From NCBI GenBank assembly GCA_964626745.1, contig CAZVIF010000003.1, positions 90,604 to 154,603 of the forward strand: DNA of 64,000 nt. The letters run 5' to 3'. Positions 8,771 to 17,306 of the stretch are shown here, piece by piece (position 1 is the stretch's first letter; each line of letters starts with the position of its first letter). The position numbers and the translations under genes were made by a program. The notes below the pieces were generated by a model that searched no databases, was not told the DNA's origin, and worked only from the letters and a program-made list of their open reading frames with translations. This DNA is from SCUD01 sp964626745. GTDB taxonomy: Bacteria; Pseudomonadota; Gammaproteobacteria; Steroidobacterales; Steroidobacteraceae.

Positions 8771-8955
8771 GCGCGTGCTTCGCCGGCAAGATTCCCCTCG
8801 CTCGCTCAGGGCGGCGACCGCATTCGCTCGCTCGGGGGTCCCGCCGGCGAAGCACGCGCGATACGCCGCGACATGTCACGCGCGCGCCGGCCGGACGGGG
8901 TCCCGCACGAGCGACTTGCGGTCGCCGCCAGGAGCGAGTGCGGGACCCCGTCCGG
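8771..8955. repeat. Two adjacent GC-rich palindromes between yihY and tldE
   Basis: Palindrome one has perfect 17-base arms (8771-8787 and 8843-8859; GCGCGTGCTTCGCCGGC) around 55 bases that contain two CGCTCGCTC motifs. Palindrome two has perfect 18-base arms (8891-8908 and 8938-8955; CCGGACGGGGTCCCGCAC). They fill most of the 229-base gap between the convergent yihY and tldE genes, where no coding frame is credible. A bidirectional transcription barrier or a structured RNA is possible. They share no core with the A-type elements. Confidence 0.85.
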
Positions 8956-8980
8956 CGAGCTGCGCGCGGGAGACGTCGCG

Positions 8981-10318
8981 TCAGCCGCCCGCGATCGTCA
9001 TCTCGTCGACCAGCAGCGAGCCGCAATGGATCGCGCCGCGCGTGTCCACGTCGTCCCCGAGGGCGACGATGCCGAGGAGCATCCTGCGCAGGTTGCCCGC
9101 GACGGTGATCTCGTGCACCGGCCGGGCGATCTCGCCGTTCTCGACCCAGAAGCCGGCGGCGCCGCGCGAGTAGTCGCCGGTCACCGGATTGACGCCCTGC
9201 CCCATCATCTCGGTCACGAGCAGGCCGGTCCCCAGCCGGCGCATCAGGGATTTCGGGTCGAGCATCTCGCCATGGACGACGAGATTGTGCACGCCGCCGG
9301 CGTTGCCGGTGGTGACGAGCCCGAGCTTGCGCGCCGAGTAGGCGTCCAGCAGGTAACCCTGCAGCCGGCCTGCGACCACGAGTTCGCGGTCGCGGGTGGC
9401 GACGCCCTCGCCGTCGAACGGCGCCGAGCCCAGCGCACCGCGCAGGTGCGGCCGCTCGGCCAGCGAGATGCCCTCCGGGAACACCTGCTCGCCCTTCGCG
9501 TCGAGCAGGAAGCTGCTGCGACGGTACTGCGCGCCGCCGCCGATCGCGCCCGTGAAATGCCCGATCAGCCCGCGCGCGAGCTCCGGCGCGAACAGCACGG
9601 CCGCCTTGCGCGTCGCCATCTTTTCCGCACCGAGCCGGCGCACCGCCTTTTCCGCCGCCCGGCGGCCGACCGATTCGACGTCCTCGAGCGTCCGCCAGTC
9701 GCGGGCCGCGGTGTACCAGTAATCCCGCTGCATGTCCCCACGGTCCTGCCCGAGCACCACGCAGCTGACGCTGTGCGAGGTCGACGGATAGCCGCCGACG
9801 AAGCCGTGACTGTTGCCGAACACGCGCAGCTTGCGGTGTGTCGCGACCGAGGCGCCCTCGGAGTTCCTGATGCGCGCGTCGTGCGCGAGCGCGGCGGCTT
9901 CGCAGCGCCTGGCGAGCTCGACGGCGTCGCTCGCTTCCAGCTCCCAGGGGTGGCTCAGGTCGAGGTCAGGCAGCCGGTCCGCCATGAGTTCCGCGTCCGG
10001 CAGGCCCGCGTACTCGTCGGCGGCCGTGAAACTCGCGATCGAGAGGGCCTTGCGGACCGTCTCCTCGACGGCGGCGGGCGCGAGGTTCGCCGTGCTTGCG
10101 GACCCCTTGCGCTGGCCGGCATAGACGGTGACGCCCAGGCTCCGGTCCCGCTGGTATTCGAGGGTCTCCACCTCGCCGAGGCGCACCGTGACCGACAGCC
10201 CGGTGGACACGCCGACCGCCGCTTCGGCAGCCGTCGCGCCGCCGCCGCGCGCGACTGCGAGCGCCCGCTCGACGACCGATTCGAGCGCTTTCTGGTCGGG
10301 TTGGGCGTCGGGGGCCAT
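8981..10318 (-). CDS. pmbA: TldE/PmbA metalloprotease partner
   Basis: 445 residues. PmbA (TldE) forms a heterodimeric zinc protease with TldD in the cytoplasm; in E. coli the pair trims modified peptides such as microcin B17 and degrades CcdA. Seen: the N-terminal ETLEYQRDRSLGVTVYAGQRKG, DYWYTAARDWRTLEDVESVG, FAPELARGLIGHFTGAIGGG, and the C-terminal LLDAYSARKLGLVTTGNAGG, TEMMGQGVNPVTGDYSRGAA and GNLRRML segments. As in the family it lacks the HExxxH motif, which is in TldD. It is divergent from darP, the arrangement known in E. coli. tldD lies 5.3 kb further on. Confidence 0.96.
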   Translation of the reverse strand: MAPDAQPDQKALESVVERALAVARGGGATAAEAAVGVSTGLSVTVRLGEVETLEYQRDRSLGVTVYAGQRKGSASTANLAPAAVEETVRKALSIASFTAADEYAGLPDAELMADRLPDLDLSHPWELEASDAVELARRCEAAALAHDARIRNSEGASVATHRKLRVFGNSHGFVGGYPSTSHSVSCVVLGQDRGDMQRDYWYTAARDWRTLEDVESVGRRAAEKAVRRLGAEKMATRKAAVLFAPELARGLIGHFTGAIGGGAQYRRSSFLLDAKGEQVFPEGISLAERPHLRGALGSAPFDGEGVATRDRELVVAGRLQGYLLDAYSARKLGLVTTGNAGGVHNLVVHGEMLDPKSLMRRLGTGLLVTEMMGQGVNPVTGDYSRGAAGFWVENGEIARPVHEITVAGNLRRMLLGIVALGDDVDTRGAIHCGSLLVDEMTIAGG

Positions 10319-10352
10319 GGATTCACCGGATTGTACCGGCTAGCATCGATCC

Positions 10353-10862
10353 ATGCGCCGCCGCGAGCTGCCCGGCGGCATCGCGCCGCCCACCAAGACC
10401 GAACTGAAGCGACAGGCCCAGGCGGTGCAGGCGCTGGCCGACCGGCTGATCGCCGCGCCCGCGGAACTCGTCGCCCGCCTCGGGCTTCCCGACAAGCTCG
10501 CGGACGCCGTCGCGCTCGCCCGCCGCATCCCGGGCGGCGGCGCCCTGGTGCGCCAGCGGCAGTTCGTCGCCAAGCTCATGCGCGGACTCGATCTCGAACC
10601 GGTGCGGGCCGCGCTCGATGCGCATGCCGACACGGCACGCCTCGACGCCGCGCGGTTCCGCCGCGCCGAGCGCTGGCGAGATCGCCTCGTCGAGGGCGGC
10701 CAGGCTGATCTCGCGGAGTTCGTCGCCGGATTCACCGTCGACCCGGGCGAGATGGCCCGCCTGGTCGCCGCCGCCCGGGCGGAACGCCGGGAGGGCAGGT
10801 CGGCCGGCGCCGGCCGCCGGCTGTTCCGCCGGGTGCAGGAAGCGCTCGCCGGCGCGGACTGA
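10353..10862 (+). CDS. darP: Ribosome-associated protein DarP (YjgA, DUF615)
   Basis: A 169-residue basic helical protein with the family features PPTKTELKRQAQAVQALADRL, RIPGGGALVRQRQFVAKLMR and a C-terminal RRLFRRVQEAL. In E. coli DarP acts in late 50S assembly, near the peptidyltransferase centre. Its start is 34 bases from the divergent tldE start, a pairing conserved in gammaproteobacteria. It converges with the dipeptidase gene, leaving only 3 bases between the stop codons. Confidence 0.93.
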   Translation: MRRRELPGGIAPPTKTELKRQAQAVQALADRLIAAPAELVARLGLPDKLADAVALARRIPGGGALVRQRQFVAKLMRGLDLEPVRAALDAHADTARLDAARFRRAERWRDRLVEGGQADLAEFVAGFTVDPGEMARLVAAARAERREGRSAGAGRRLFRRVQEALAGAD

Positions 10863-10865
10863 GCC

Positions 10866-12287
10866 TCAGTACTTGTCCGGCAGCGCCTTGCCGCCGTCGA
10901 GCTGCTCGATGGTCGCGTAGGAAGCAGGCCGCTCCTGCCGGATCCGCGCCGCCGCCTGTTCGGCCTCGCGCAGGACCCGCAGCACGTTGCCGCGCGCGAG
11001 TCGGGCGAGCGCCTCCTCCTTCCAGCCGCGCCGGATCAGTTCCGCGAACAGCGCGGGGTAGCTCGCCACGTCCTCGAGCCCGGCCGCCATCCACGCGGGC
11101 TCGCCGAAGAAATCGGCCCCGATGCCGACGTGGTCCACGCCGGCGACGTCGCGCACGTGCTCGACGTGGTCGGCGACGTCGGCGATCGTCGCCCGCGGCT
11201 CCGGGTGGACGGCCGTGTACCGGGCGAGCGCCGCGTCGTACCCGGCGTCGCCGAGCTTCACGCCGGTCTCCTGCTCGAAGGCCGCCTGCCAGCGCGCGTG
11301 CTCGTCGCCCTGCACCGCAAACAGCGAGATGAAGCTCACCATGACCACGCCGCCGTTGCGCGGCAGACGGGCGAGCACCTCGTCGGGCACGTTGCGCGGC
11401 GTCGGCGAGAGCGCGCGGGCATTCGAATGCGAGAAGATGACGGGCGCCTCGGCGACGTCGAGCACGTCGTGCATCGTGTCGGCGGAAACATGGGAGATAT
11501 CCACCAGCATGCCGAGCCGGTTCATCTCTCGCACGACCTCCGTGCCGAACTTCGTCAGGCCGCCATGCCGCGCGACGTCCGTCGCGGAGTCGGCCCAGTC
11601 GTTGCCGTGGAAGTGCGTCAGCGTCATGTAGCGGACGCCGAGCCGGTGGTAGGCGCGCAGTGCGCCCAGCGAGTTCTCGATGGCGTGGCCGCCCTCGATG
11701 CCGAGCAGCGAGGCAATGCGCCCCGAGGCGTGCGCGCCCTCGACGTCCCCCGCCGCGAGCGCCAGCGAGAACGCCTCCGGGTAGCGCTCGATCACACGCA
11801 GCGCGATGTCGATCTGCTCGAGCTGGGCGCGCGCGAATCCGCGCGCCCCGACCTCGGGCGAACTCGGGATGTACACGGACCAGAACTGCCCGCCCACGCC
11901 GCCCGCGCGCAGGCGCGCGATGTCGGTGTCGCCGGGCGCGTGTCCGCGCAGGTCGAAGGCGGCGACGTCGCGCGGCGGCTCGCCGCGCTCGCGGATCACG
12001 TTCGGCAGGTCGTTGTGGCCGTCGATCACCGGATGGCGCGCGAGGAACGCACGCGCCTCGGCGAGCGCCGGGTTCTCGGCATGCGCGGCGGCGGCGGCGG
12101 CGACGGCCAGGCAGGCCACCACGAGCACGTGGAGCGCTGCGGCAAGGCGGCTGTGAACCGCGCTGCGGGTCCGATCCAGGGCCGACTCCTGCTCCTGTAG
12201 GACGATGTCGCCGCACAGAGACAACGCGCCTGCGGCGCCAGGTTCGCAGCGCGCTAGCCTCGTCCCGTTGCCCAGCGTATCAAGCAT
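10866..12287 (-). CDS. Exported membrane dipeptidase, M19 family
   Basis: A renal-dipeptidase-type zinc hydrolase that cleaves dipeptides, including L-D or D-containing ones. Metal ligands can be seen: HND in VIDGHNDLPN, the Glu of LLGIEGGHAIEN, His in LVDISHVS, His in FSHSNARALS, and Asp in VDHVGIGADFFGEP. A hydrophobic export signal (LHVLVVACLAVAAAAAAHA) precedes the mature part. The start is uncertain: the frame is open to 12386, ATG 12287 would give 473 residues but an unusually long charged stretch before the signal peptide, and a TTG at about 12224 would shorten it. It converges with darP and is divergent from purE. Confidence 0.85.
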   Translation of the reverse strand: MLDTLGNGTRLARCEPGAAGALSLCGDIVLQEQESALDRTRSAVHSRLAAALHVLVVACLAVAAAAAAHAENPALAEARAFLARHPVIDGHNDLPNVIRERGEPPRDVAAFDLRGHAPGDTDIARLRAGGVGGQFWSVYIPSSPEVGARGFARAQLEQIDIALRVIERYPEAFSLALAAGDVEGAHASGRIASLLGIEGGHAIENSLGALRAYHRLGVRYMTLTHFHGNDWADSATDVARHGGLTKFGTEVVREMNRLGMLVDISHVSADTMHDVLDVAEAPVIFSHSNARALSPTPRNVPDEVLARLPRNGGVVMVSFISLFAVQGDEHARWQAAFEQETGVKLGDAGYDAALARYTAVHPEPRATIADVADHVEHVRDVAGVDHVGIGADFFGEPAWMAAGLEDVASYPALFAELIRRGWKEEALARLARGNVLRVLREAEQAAARIRQERPASYATIEQLDGGKALPDKY

Positions 12288-12306
12288 CCCCTGATCTTCG
12301 GGCATC

Positions 12307-12350
12307 CCCCTGCGCCGCACCACTCCCTGTCGGCGCAGGGGCCGCTTTTT
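12307..12350 (+). terminator. Hairpin with T-run between the dipeptidase gene and purE
   Basis: An 11-bp perfect stem (CCCCTGCGCCG with CGGCGCAGGGG), a 13-base loop, then CCGCTTTTT on the plus strand. It is antisense to the dipeptidase leader and 81 bases upstream of purE, so it could stop antisense transcription from entering purEK. Seen from the minus strand it is a leader hairpin of the dipeptidase message. Confidence 0.45.
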
Positions 12351-12430
12351 CAGCCCGAACGCAGCATGCAATCCCTTCGGGTTCAATGACTTAGGACCGG
12401 GCGTCGACCGGGTCGTGCTAGACTTCCGCG

Positions 12431-12922
12431 ATGAAACCGCTGGTCGGCATCATCATGGGCTCGTCTTCCGACTGGGAGACCATGCGCAGCACGGCCGAGA
12501 TGCTCGCGACCCTCGGCGTGCCCTTCGAATGCCGGGTGATTTCCGCGCACCGCACGCCCGACCTGCTCTTCGAGTACGCGGAAACGGCGAGCGGGCGCGG
12601 GATCGAGGTGATCGTCGCCGGCGCCGGCGGCGCCGCGCACCTGCCCGGCATGACCGCGGCGAAGACGCTGCTGCCCGTCATCGGCGTGCCGATCCAGTCC
12701 CGGGCGATGAACGGCCTCGATTCCCTGCTCTCGATCGCGCAGATGCCGGCCGGCGTTCCCGTCGCGACGGTCGCGATCGGCGAAGCCGGCGCGCGAAACG
12801 CCGCGCTCCTCGCCGCCGCCATCCTCGCGTCGAAGCACGCGCCGATGCGCGCCGCGCTGGCGGCATTCCGCGAGCGCCAGACCGCCGAAGTCCTCGCGAG
12901 GCCGGATCCCTCCGCGGATTAG
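12431..12922 (+). CDS. purE: N5-carboxyaminoimidazole ribonucleotide mutase
   Basis: A 163-residue class I PurE, which converts N5-CAIR to CAIR in purine synthesis; it forms octamers in the cytoplasm. Signature blocks are GIIMGSSSDWETMR (residues 6-19), VISAHRTPDLLFEYA with the catalytic His, and AGAGGAAHLPGMTAA. ATG 12431 gives the family N-terminus. purK starts 4 bases after its stop, so the two are one transcription unit. Confidence 0.98.
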   Translation: MKPLVGIIMGSSSDWETMRSTAEMLATLGVPFECRVISAHRTPDLLFEYAETASGRGIEVIVAGAGGAAHLPGMTAAKTLLPVIGVPIQSRAMNGLDSLLSIAQMPAGVPVATVAIGEAGARNAALLAAAILASKHAPMRAALAAFRERQTAEVLARPDPSAD

Positions 12923-12926
12923 TCGC

Positions 12927-14018
12927 ATGCGCATCGGCATCGTCGGCGCCGGCCAGCTCGGCCGGATGATGGCCCTGTCCGGCATCCCGCTCGGGCTCGA
13001 GTTCGCGATGTACGACACGCGCGGGGACGTGCCGGGCGCCGCAGTCGCCGAGATCTTCACCGGCGCCTTCGACGACCGGAGGAAGCTGGCCCGTTTCGCG
13101 CGGGCCGTGGACGTCGTCACCTTCGACTGGGAAAACGTGCCGGTCGCCTCGGCGCGCGCGATTGCGAAGCTGCGGCCGGTGTGGCCGCCACCGCGCGCCC
13201 TCGAGGTCGCGCAGGATCGCGTATCCGAGAAGCGGCTGTTCCGCCGTCTCGGCATCCCCGTCGCGCCCTATGCAGCCGTCGATACCGCGGCCGACCTCGC
13301 CCGGGCGATCGACTCGCTCGGCGCGCCCGGCATCCTCAAGACGCGCCGGCTCGGCTACGACGGCAAGGGCCAGGCGCGCATCCCCCGCCGGCGCGACGCC
13401 GCGCGGGCCTTCGAGCAGCTCGCCGGCCAGCCGCTGGTCTACGAGCGCTTCATCGACTTCACCCGCGAGGTCTCGCTGGTCGCCGCGCGCGACCGCGGCG
13501 GCGCGGTCCGCCACTACCCGCTCGCCGAGAACGAGCACGTGAACGGCATCCTCGCGGTCACCCGGGCCCCGTACCCGGACGCCGGGCTGCAGCGGCGGGC
13601 GGAGCGCAACCACCTGCGCCTGATGCGGGCGCTCGGCTACGTGGGCGTGCTGTGCGTCGAGTACTTCGTCGAGCGCGGCCGCCTGGTGGCGAACGAGATG
13701 GCGCCGCGCGTGCACAACTCCGGCCACTGGACCATCGAAGGCGCGGAAACCAGCCAGTTCGAGAACCACGTGCGCGCGGTCGCCGGCCTGCCGCTCGGCG
13801 CCACCCTGCCCCGCGGTCACGCGGCCATGGTGAACCTGATCGGCAGGCGGCCCGCGGCCCGCGACTTCCTCGCCATGCCGGGCCTGCACTGGCACGACTA
13901 CGGGAAGAGCGAAAGACCCGGGCGCAAGCTCGGCCACGTGACCCTCGTCACGGGCAGCCGCCGGGCGCGGGACCGTGCCGCGAGGCAGTTGCGACGCCGG
14001 TTGATTCCCTTGCGATAA
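12927..14018 (+). CDS. purK: N5-carboxyaminoimidazole ribonucleotide synthase
   Basis: A 363-residue ATP-grasp enzyme that carboxylates AIR with bicarbonate and ATP. Seen: the N-terminal GIVGAGQLGRMMALSGIPLG, VVTFDWENVP, GILKTRRLGYDGKGQ of the ATP-grasp lid, VYERFIDFTREVSLVAARD, and the substrate loop NEMAPRVHNSGHWTIEGAETS with QFENHVRAVAGLPLG. It is translated just after purE. The last 35 residues are unusually Arg-rich. Confidence 0.97.
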   Translation: MRIGIVGAGQLGRMMALSGIPLGLEFAMYDTRGDVPGAAVAEIFTGAFDDRRKLARFARAVDVVTFDWENVPVASARAIAKLRPVWPPPRALEVAQDRVSEKRLFRRLGIPVAPYAAVDTAADLARAIDSLGAPGILKTRRLGYDGKGQARIPRRRDAARAFEQLAGQPLVYERFIDFTREVSLVAARDRGGAVRHYPLAENEHVNGILAVTRAPYPDAGLQRRAERNHLRLMRALGYVGVLCVEYFVERGRLVANEMAPRVHNSGHWTIEGAETSQFENHVRAVAGLPLGATLPRGHAAMVNLIGRRPAARDFLAMPGLHWHDYGKSERPGRKLGHVTLVTGSRRARDRAARQLRRRLIPLR

Positions 14019-14053
14019 CGGGCACTTGGCGCTGTGTTAGCCTGTACCACTGC

Positions 14054-15334
14054 ATGTACCTGGAACACTTCCAACTGACCGAGCTGCCGTTCCGGCTGAG
14101 CCCGGACCCGGCGTTCCTGTACCTGTCGAAGCACCATGCGCGCGCCAAGGCGTACATGGAATCGACGATCTGGTTCACCGACGGGTTCGTCGTCATCACC
14201 GGCGAGATCGGCTCCGGCAAGACCACGCTCCTCGAGACCTTCCTGCGCGAGCTCGAAAAGGACGTCGTGGTGGCGCAGGTGGCGCAGACCCAGGTCTCCC
14301 CGATCGAGTTCCTGCAGGCCGTGCTGGTCCAGTTCGGCTTCACGCCGTTCAAGATGCGCAAGGCCGAACTGATCGCGACGCTGAACCAGTTCCTGGTCGA
14401 GCAGTACGCCCAGGGCCGCAAGGTGCTGCTGATCGTCGACGAGGCGCAGAACCTCTCGAACCGCGTGCTGGAGGAGATCCGGCTCCTGTCCGGCGTCGAG
14501 ACGACCAAGGAGAAGGTGCTCAGGATCATCCTCGCGGGGCAGCCCGAGCTCAACGAGAAGCTCGACGCGCCCGAACTGATCCAGCTCGTGCAGCGCATCA
14601 GGCTGCGCTTCCACCTGACGGCGCTGACCCCGGAGGAGACACAGGCGTACATCCTGCACCGGCTGGAGGTCGCCGGCGCCCACGGCCGCCAGCTGTTCGA
14701 ACCCGACACCATGCCGGTGATCTTCCGCTACACCGGCGGCGTGCCGCGCCTCATCAACACGCTGTGCGACACCGCCCTCATGATCGCCTTTTCCACGGGC
14801 GTACCCGCCGTGACGCCGGTCGAGCTCAAGGCGGCGATCGACGAGCTGCAGTGGGTCGAGTACGCCGCCCGGACCAACCGCATGCGCGCCGGCGTCGTCG
14901 AGCCGCAGGCCACGCCGCGGCCGGTCGGCAGCGACGAAGTGCTCGCGCGCATCATCGTCGCGCACGGCGGCGAGCACGTCGAGGAACGGCCGCTGCGCAT
15001 CGGGCGGATCATCGTCGGGCGCACGGTGGACAACGACGTGCAGATCGACAGCAAGTACATCAGCCGCCACCACTGCCAGATCACCACCACCGCGGAAGGC
15101 AGCGTGCTCGAGGACCTCAACAGCACGAACGGCGTGTACGTGAAAAGCAAGCGCGTGCGCCGTCAGCACCTGAACGACGGCGACGTCGTCGTGCTCGGCA
15201 AGCACGAGATCATGTACCTCGACGAACGCTCCGCCCGAGGCCGCGCGGCGGCGCTGGAGCCGACCGGCGACCACCCGGCGATCGACGAGTCCGGGGAGCC
15301 CGACGACGAGGCGCCGGCGGCCGGGACCGCCTGA
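14054..15334 (+). CDS. ExeA/GspA-type AAA ATPase fused to an FHA domain
   Basis: 426 residues. The N-terminal part is an ExeA-like AAA ATPase: YLEHFQLTELPFRLSPDPAF, Walker A GEIGSGKT (residues 50-57), Walker B LLIVDEAQN, and sensor region GGVPRLINTLCDTAL. After a linker, residues about 310-385 are an FHA domain (GRTVDNDVQIDSKYISRHH, then DLNSTNGVYV), which binds phosphothreonine peptides in known cases. The tail is acidic. ExeA-type ATPases help type II secretion and pilus assembly, but here there are no secretin genes and no peptidoglycan-binding domain in the protein. ATG 14054 is 35 bases after purK, in the same direction. The target is unknown. Confidence 0.88.
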   Translation: MYLEHFQLTELPFRLSPDPAFLYLSKHHARAKAYMESTIWFTDGFVVITGEIGSGKTTLLETFLRELEKDVVVAQVAQTQVSPIEFLQAVLVQFGFTPFKMRKAELIATLNQFLVEQYAQGRKVLLIVDEAQNLSNRVLEEIRLLSGVETTKEKVLRIILAGQPELNEKLDAPELIQLVQRIRLRFHLTALTPEETQAYILHRLEVAGAHGRQLFEPDTMPVIFRYTGGVPRLINTLCDTALMIAFSTGVPAVTPVELKAAIDELQWVEYAARTNRMRAGVVEPQATPRPVGSDEVLARIIVAHGGEHVEERPLRIGRIIVGRTVDNDVQIDSKYISRHHCQITTTAEGSVLEDLNSTNGVYVKSKRVRRQHLNDGDVVVLGKHEIMYLDERSARGRAAALEPTGDHPAIDESGEPDDEAPAAGTA

Positions 15335-15341
15335 GCGCCGC

Positions 15342-15566
15342 TCACTCGTCCTCTTCGAACTCCGAGCCGTAGTGCCGCTTCTGGATGCGGTAATCGCGAC
15401 GGCGCAGCACGAGCACGAGGCCGCCGAGGATCGCGACCGCGCCGAATGCGGCCAGGATTCCCGACCAGTCGGCCATGCGCCAGACGAAGGATGCCACGAC
15501 CGCCGCGAGCCCGATCGCGATGTAGAGGTAGGGAAGCGACTCGTACAGCGGCCGCGCGATCCGCAT
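15342..15566 (-). CDS. Small two-helix membrane protein
   Basis: 74 residues: a short N-terminus (MRIARPLYESLPY), two hydrophobic segments (about 14-31 and 36-53), then a basic stretch RRRDYRIQKRHY and an acidic end EFEEDE. I do not recognise a family. It starts 11 bases after the tldD stop on the same strand and so is probably cotranscribed with it. It ends 7 bases from the convergent ExeA-FHA gene. The positive-inside rule would put the C-terminus in the cytoplasm. Confidence 0.75.
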   Translation of the reverse strand: MRIARPLYESLPYLYIAIGLAAVVASFVWRMADWSGILAAFGAVAILGGLVLVLRRRDYRIQKRHYGSEFEEDE

Positions 15567-15577
15567 TCCCGCGCGCC

Positions 15578-17026
15578 TCAGGCCGTGCCGCCGACCGTGA
15601 GCGCATCGACGCGCAGCGTGGGCTGACCGACGCCGACCGGCACCGTCTGCCCGTCCTTGCCGCAGCTGCCGATGCCGTCGTCGAGCATGAGGTCGTTGCC
15701 GACCATGCTGACGCGGGTCAGCACGTCGGGCCCGTTGCCGACGAGGGTCGCGCCCTTGACCGGCGCCGTGATCCTGCCGTCCTCGATCAGGTACGCCTCG
15801 CTCGCCGAAAAGACGAACTTGCCCGAGGTGATGTCCACCTGGCCGCCGCCGAAATTGACGGCGTACAGGCCGCGCCGGACCGAGCGGATGATCTCCTCCG
15901 GCTCGTGCGGTCCCGGCAGCATGTACGTATTGGTCATGCGGGGCAGCGTCGTGTGCGCGAAGGACTCGCGCCGGCCGTTGCCGGTCGGCTTCACGCCCAT
16001 CAGCCGCGCGTTCAGCTTGTCCTGGAGGTAGCCCTTCAGAACGCCGTTCTCGATCAGCGTCGTGCAGGACGTCGGCGTGCCCTCGTCGTCGATGGTGAGC
16101 GAGCCCCGGCGGCCCGGCAGCGTGCCGTCGTCGACGACCGTGCACAGCGGCGACGCCACCAGCTCGCCGATGCGCCCGGTGAATGCCGACGTGCCGCGGC
16201 GGTTGAAGTCGCCCTCGAGGCCGTGGCCGATGGCCTCGTGCAGCAGCACGCCCGGCCAGCCGGGAGCGAGCACGACCGTCATGGGGCCCGCTGGCGCCGG
16301 CACGGACTCGAGGTTCACCGTCGCCTGGCGCACGGCTTCCCGCGCGAGACGCAGCGGCTTCTCGCCGCGGATGAACTCCTCGAGCGAATAGCGCCCGCCG
16401 GTGCCCGCATAGCCCTGCTCGCGGCGGCCATTCTGCTCGACGATCACGGAGACGTTCATGCGCACCAGCGGCCGCACGTCCGCGGCCAGCGTGCCGTCGC
16501 TCGCCGCCACCAGGATGACCTCGTGCACCGCGGCCAGCGTCGCGAACACCTGCTTCACGCGCGGATCGAGTGCCCGCGCGCGGCGGTCCAGCTCCGTGAG
16601 GAGCGCCACCTTGTCCGCGTCGGCGAGGGAAACGATCGGGTCGTCGGCCGGGTACAGCGCCTGCGCCTCGGTCGCGCGCCAGGCCTGCACGCGGCCCTGC
16701 CCGCCGTCGCGCGCGATCGCGCGCGCCGCGCGCGCCGCTTCGAGCAGCGCGGCCGGTACGACCTCGTCCGAATACGCGAAACCCGTCCGCTCGCCCGCCA
16801 TGGCGCGCACGCCGACGCCCTGCTCGATGCCGTAGCTGCCGTCCTTGACGATGCCGTCCTCGAGCGCCCAGTGCTCCTCGCGCGCGAGCTGGAAGTAGAG
16901 GTCGGCTGCGTCCACGCTCGCGCCGAGCAGCGAGCCGAGCGCCTGCTCGAGCCGCCGGTCGTCGAGACCGGAGGGCGCGAGGATCCTGTCGCGCGCGCAC
17001 TGGAGCGCGTCGGTCGTCATGCGCAC
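15578..17026 (-). CDS. tldD: TldD zinc metalloprotease
   Basis: 482 residues, the usual length. TldD carries the catalytic site of the TldD/TldE protease: HEAIGHGLEGD at about 263-273 (HExxxH), with a zinc-binding Cys in GSCGKDGQ near residue 456. Other family blocks are EDGIVKDGSYGIEQGVGVRA, GTSAFTGRIGE, DDEGTPT, ESFAHTTLPRMTNTYMLPG and NFGGGQVDITSGKF. ATG 17026 is used; an in-frame ATG two codons later is possible. Its partner TldE is at 9.0-10.3 kb. A 280-base gap rich in palindromes separates it from the nitrilase gene, with which it is usually clustered. Confidence 0.97.
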   Translation of the reverse strand: MRMTTDALQCARDRILAPSGLDDRRLEQALGSLLGASVDAADLYFQLAREEHWALEDGIVKDGSYGIEQGVGVRAMAGERTGFAYSDEVVPAALLEAARAARAIARDGGQGRVQAWRATEAQALYPADDPIVSLADADKVALLTELDRRARALDPRVKQVFATLAAVHEVILVAASDGTLAADVRPLVRMNVSVIVEQNGRREQGYAGTGGRYSLEEFIRGEKPLRLAREAVRQATVNLESVPAPAGPMTVVLAPGWPGVLLHEAIGHGLEGDFNRRGTSAFTGRIGELVASPLCTVVDDGTLPGRRGSLTIDDEGTPTSCTTLIENGVLKGYLQDKLNARLMGVKPTGNGRRESFAHTTLPRMTNTYMLPGPHEPEEIIRSVRRGLYAVNFGGGQVDITSGKFVFSASEAYLIEDGRITAPVKGATLVGNGPDVLTRVSMVGNDLMLDDGIGSCGKDGQTVPVGVGQPTLRVDALTVGGTA

Positions 17027-17057
17027 ATGTCCTTCTGCCGGCGCGCGCGGAAACCGG

Positions 17058-17168
17058 CGGGTCGGGGCTGGCGCGCGCTCGGCCGGGCGGGGACCCTTCG
17101 CTCGCGCGGGCCGGAAGGAACGCGCTCGCTCAGGGAACCCGCCCGGCCCGCGCGCGCCCGAACCGACC
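17058..17168. repeat. Long imperfect GC-rich palindrome between tldD and the nitrilase gene
   Basis: Left arm 17058-17096 and right arm 17132-17168 pair over about 37 bases with some mismatches (for example GGCCGGGCGGG with CCCGCCCGGCC); the loop contains CGCTCGCTCAGGG. The same motif lies in the gap next to tldE. Further smaller palindromes continue to about 17270, such as one around GGCGGAGCGAACGAGCGGG. No coding frame in 17027-17306 looks like a protein. Confidence 0.7.
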
Positions 17169-17306
17169 GCGGCATCCCGCGCGCCCCCGCGAGCGCGGCG
17201 AGACCCCGCGAGTGAGCGACTGAAGTTCCGGCGGAGCGAACGAGCGGGAGTACCGCCGCGCTCGCGTGCGCGCAGGCACGGCGCGTATTGGGAAGGGCGT
17301 GCAGCC

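Noticed and set aside
12288..12430. Purine riboswitch or PurR operator before purE
   Set aside because: I looked for the conserved riboswitch core and for a PurR-like palindrome and saw neither; only the terminator-like hairpin at 12307-12350 is present.
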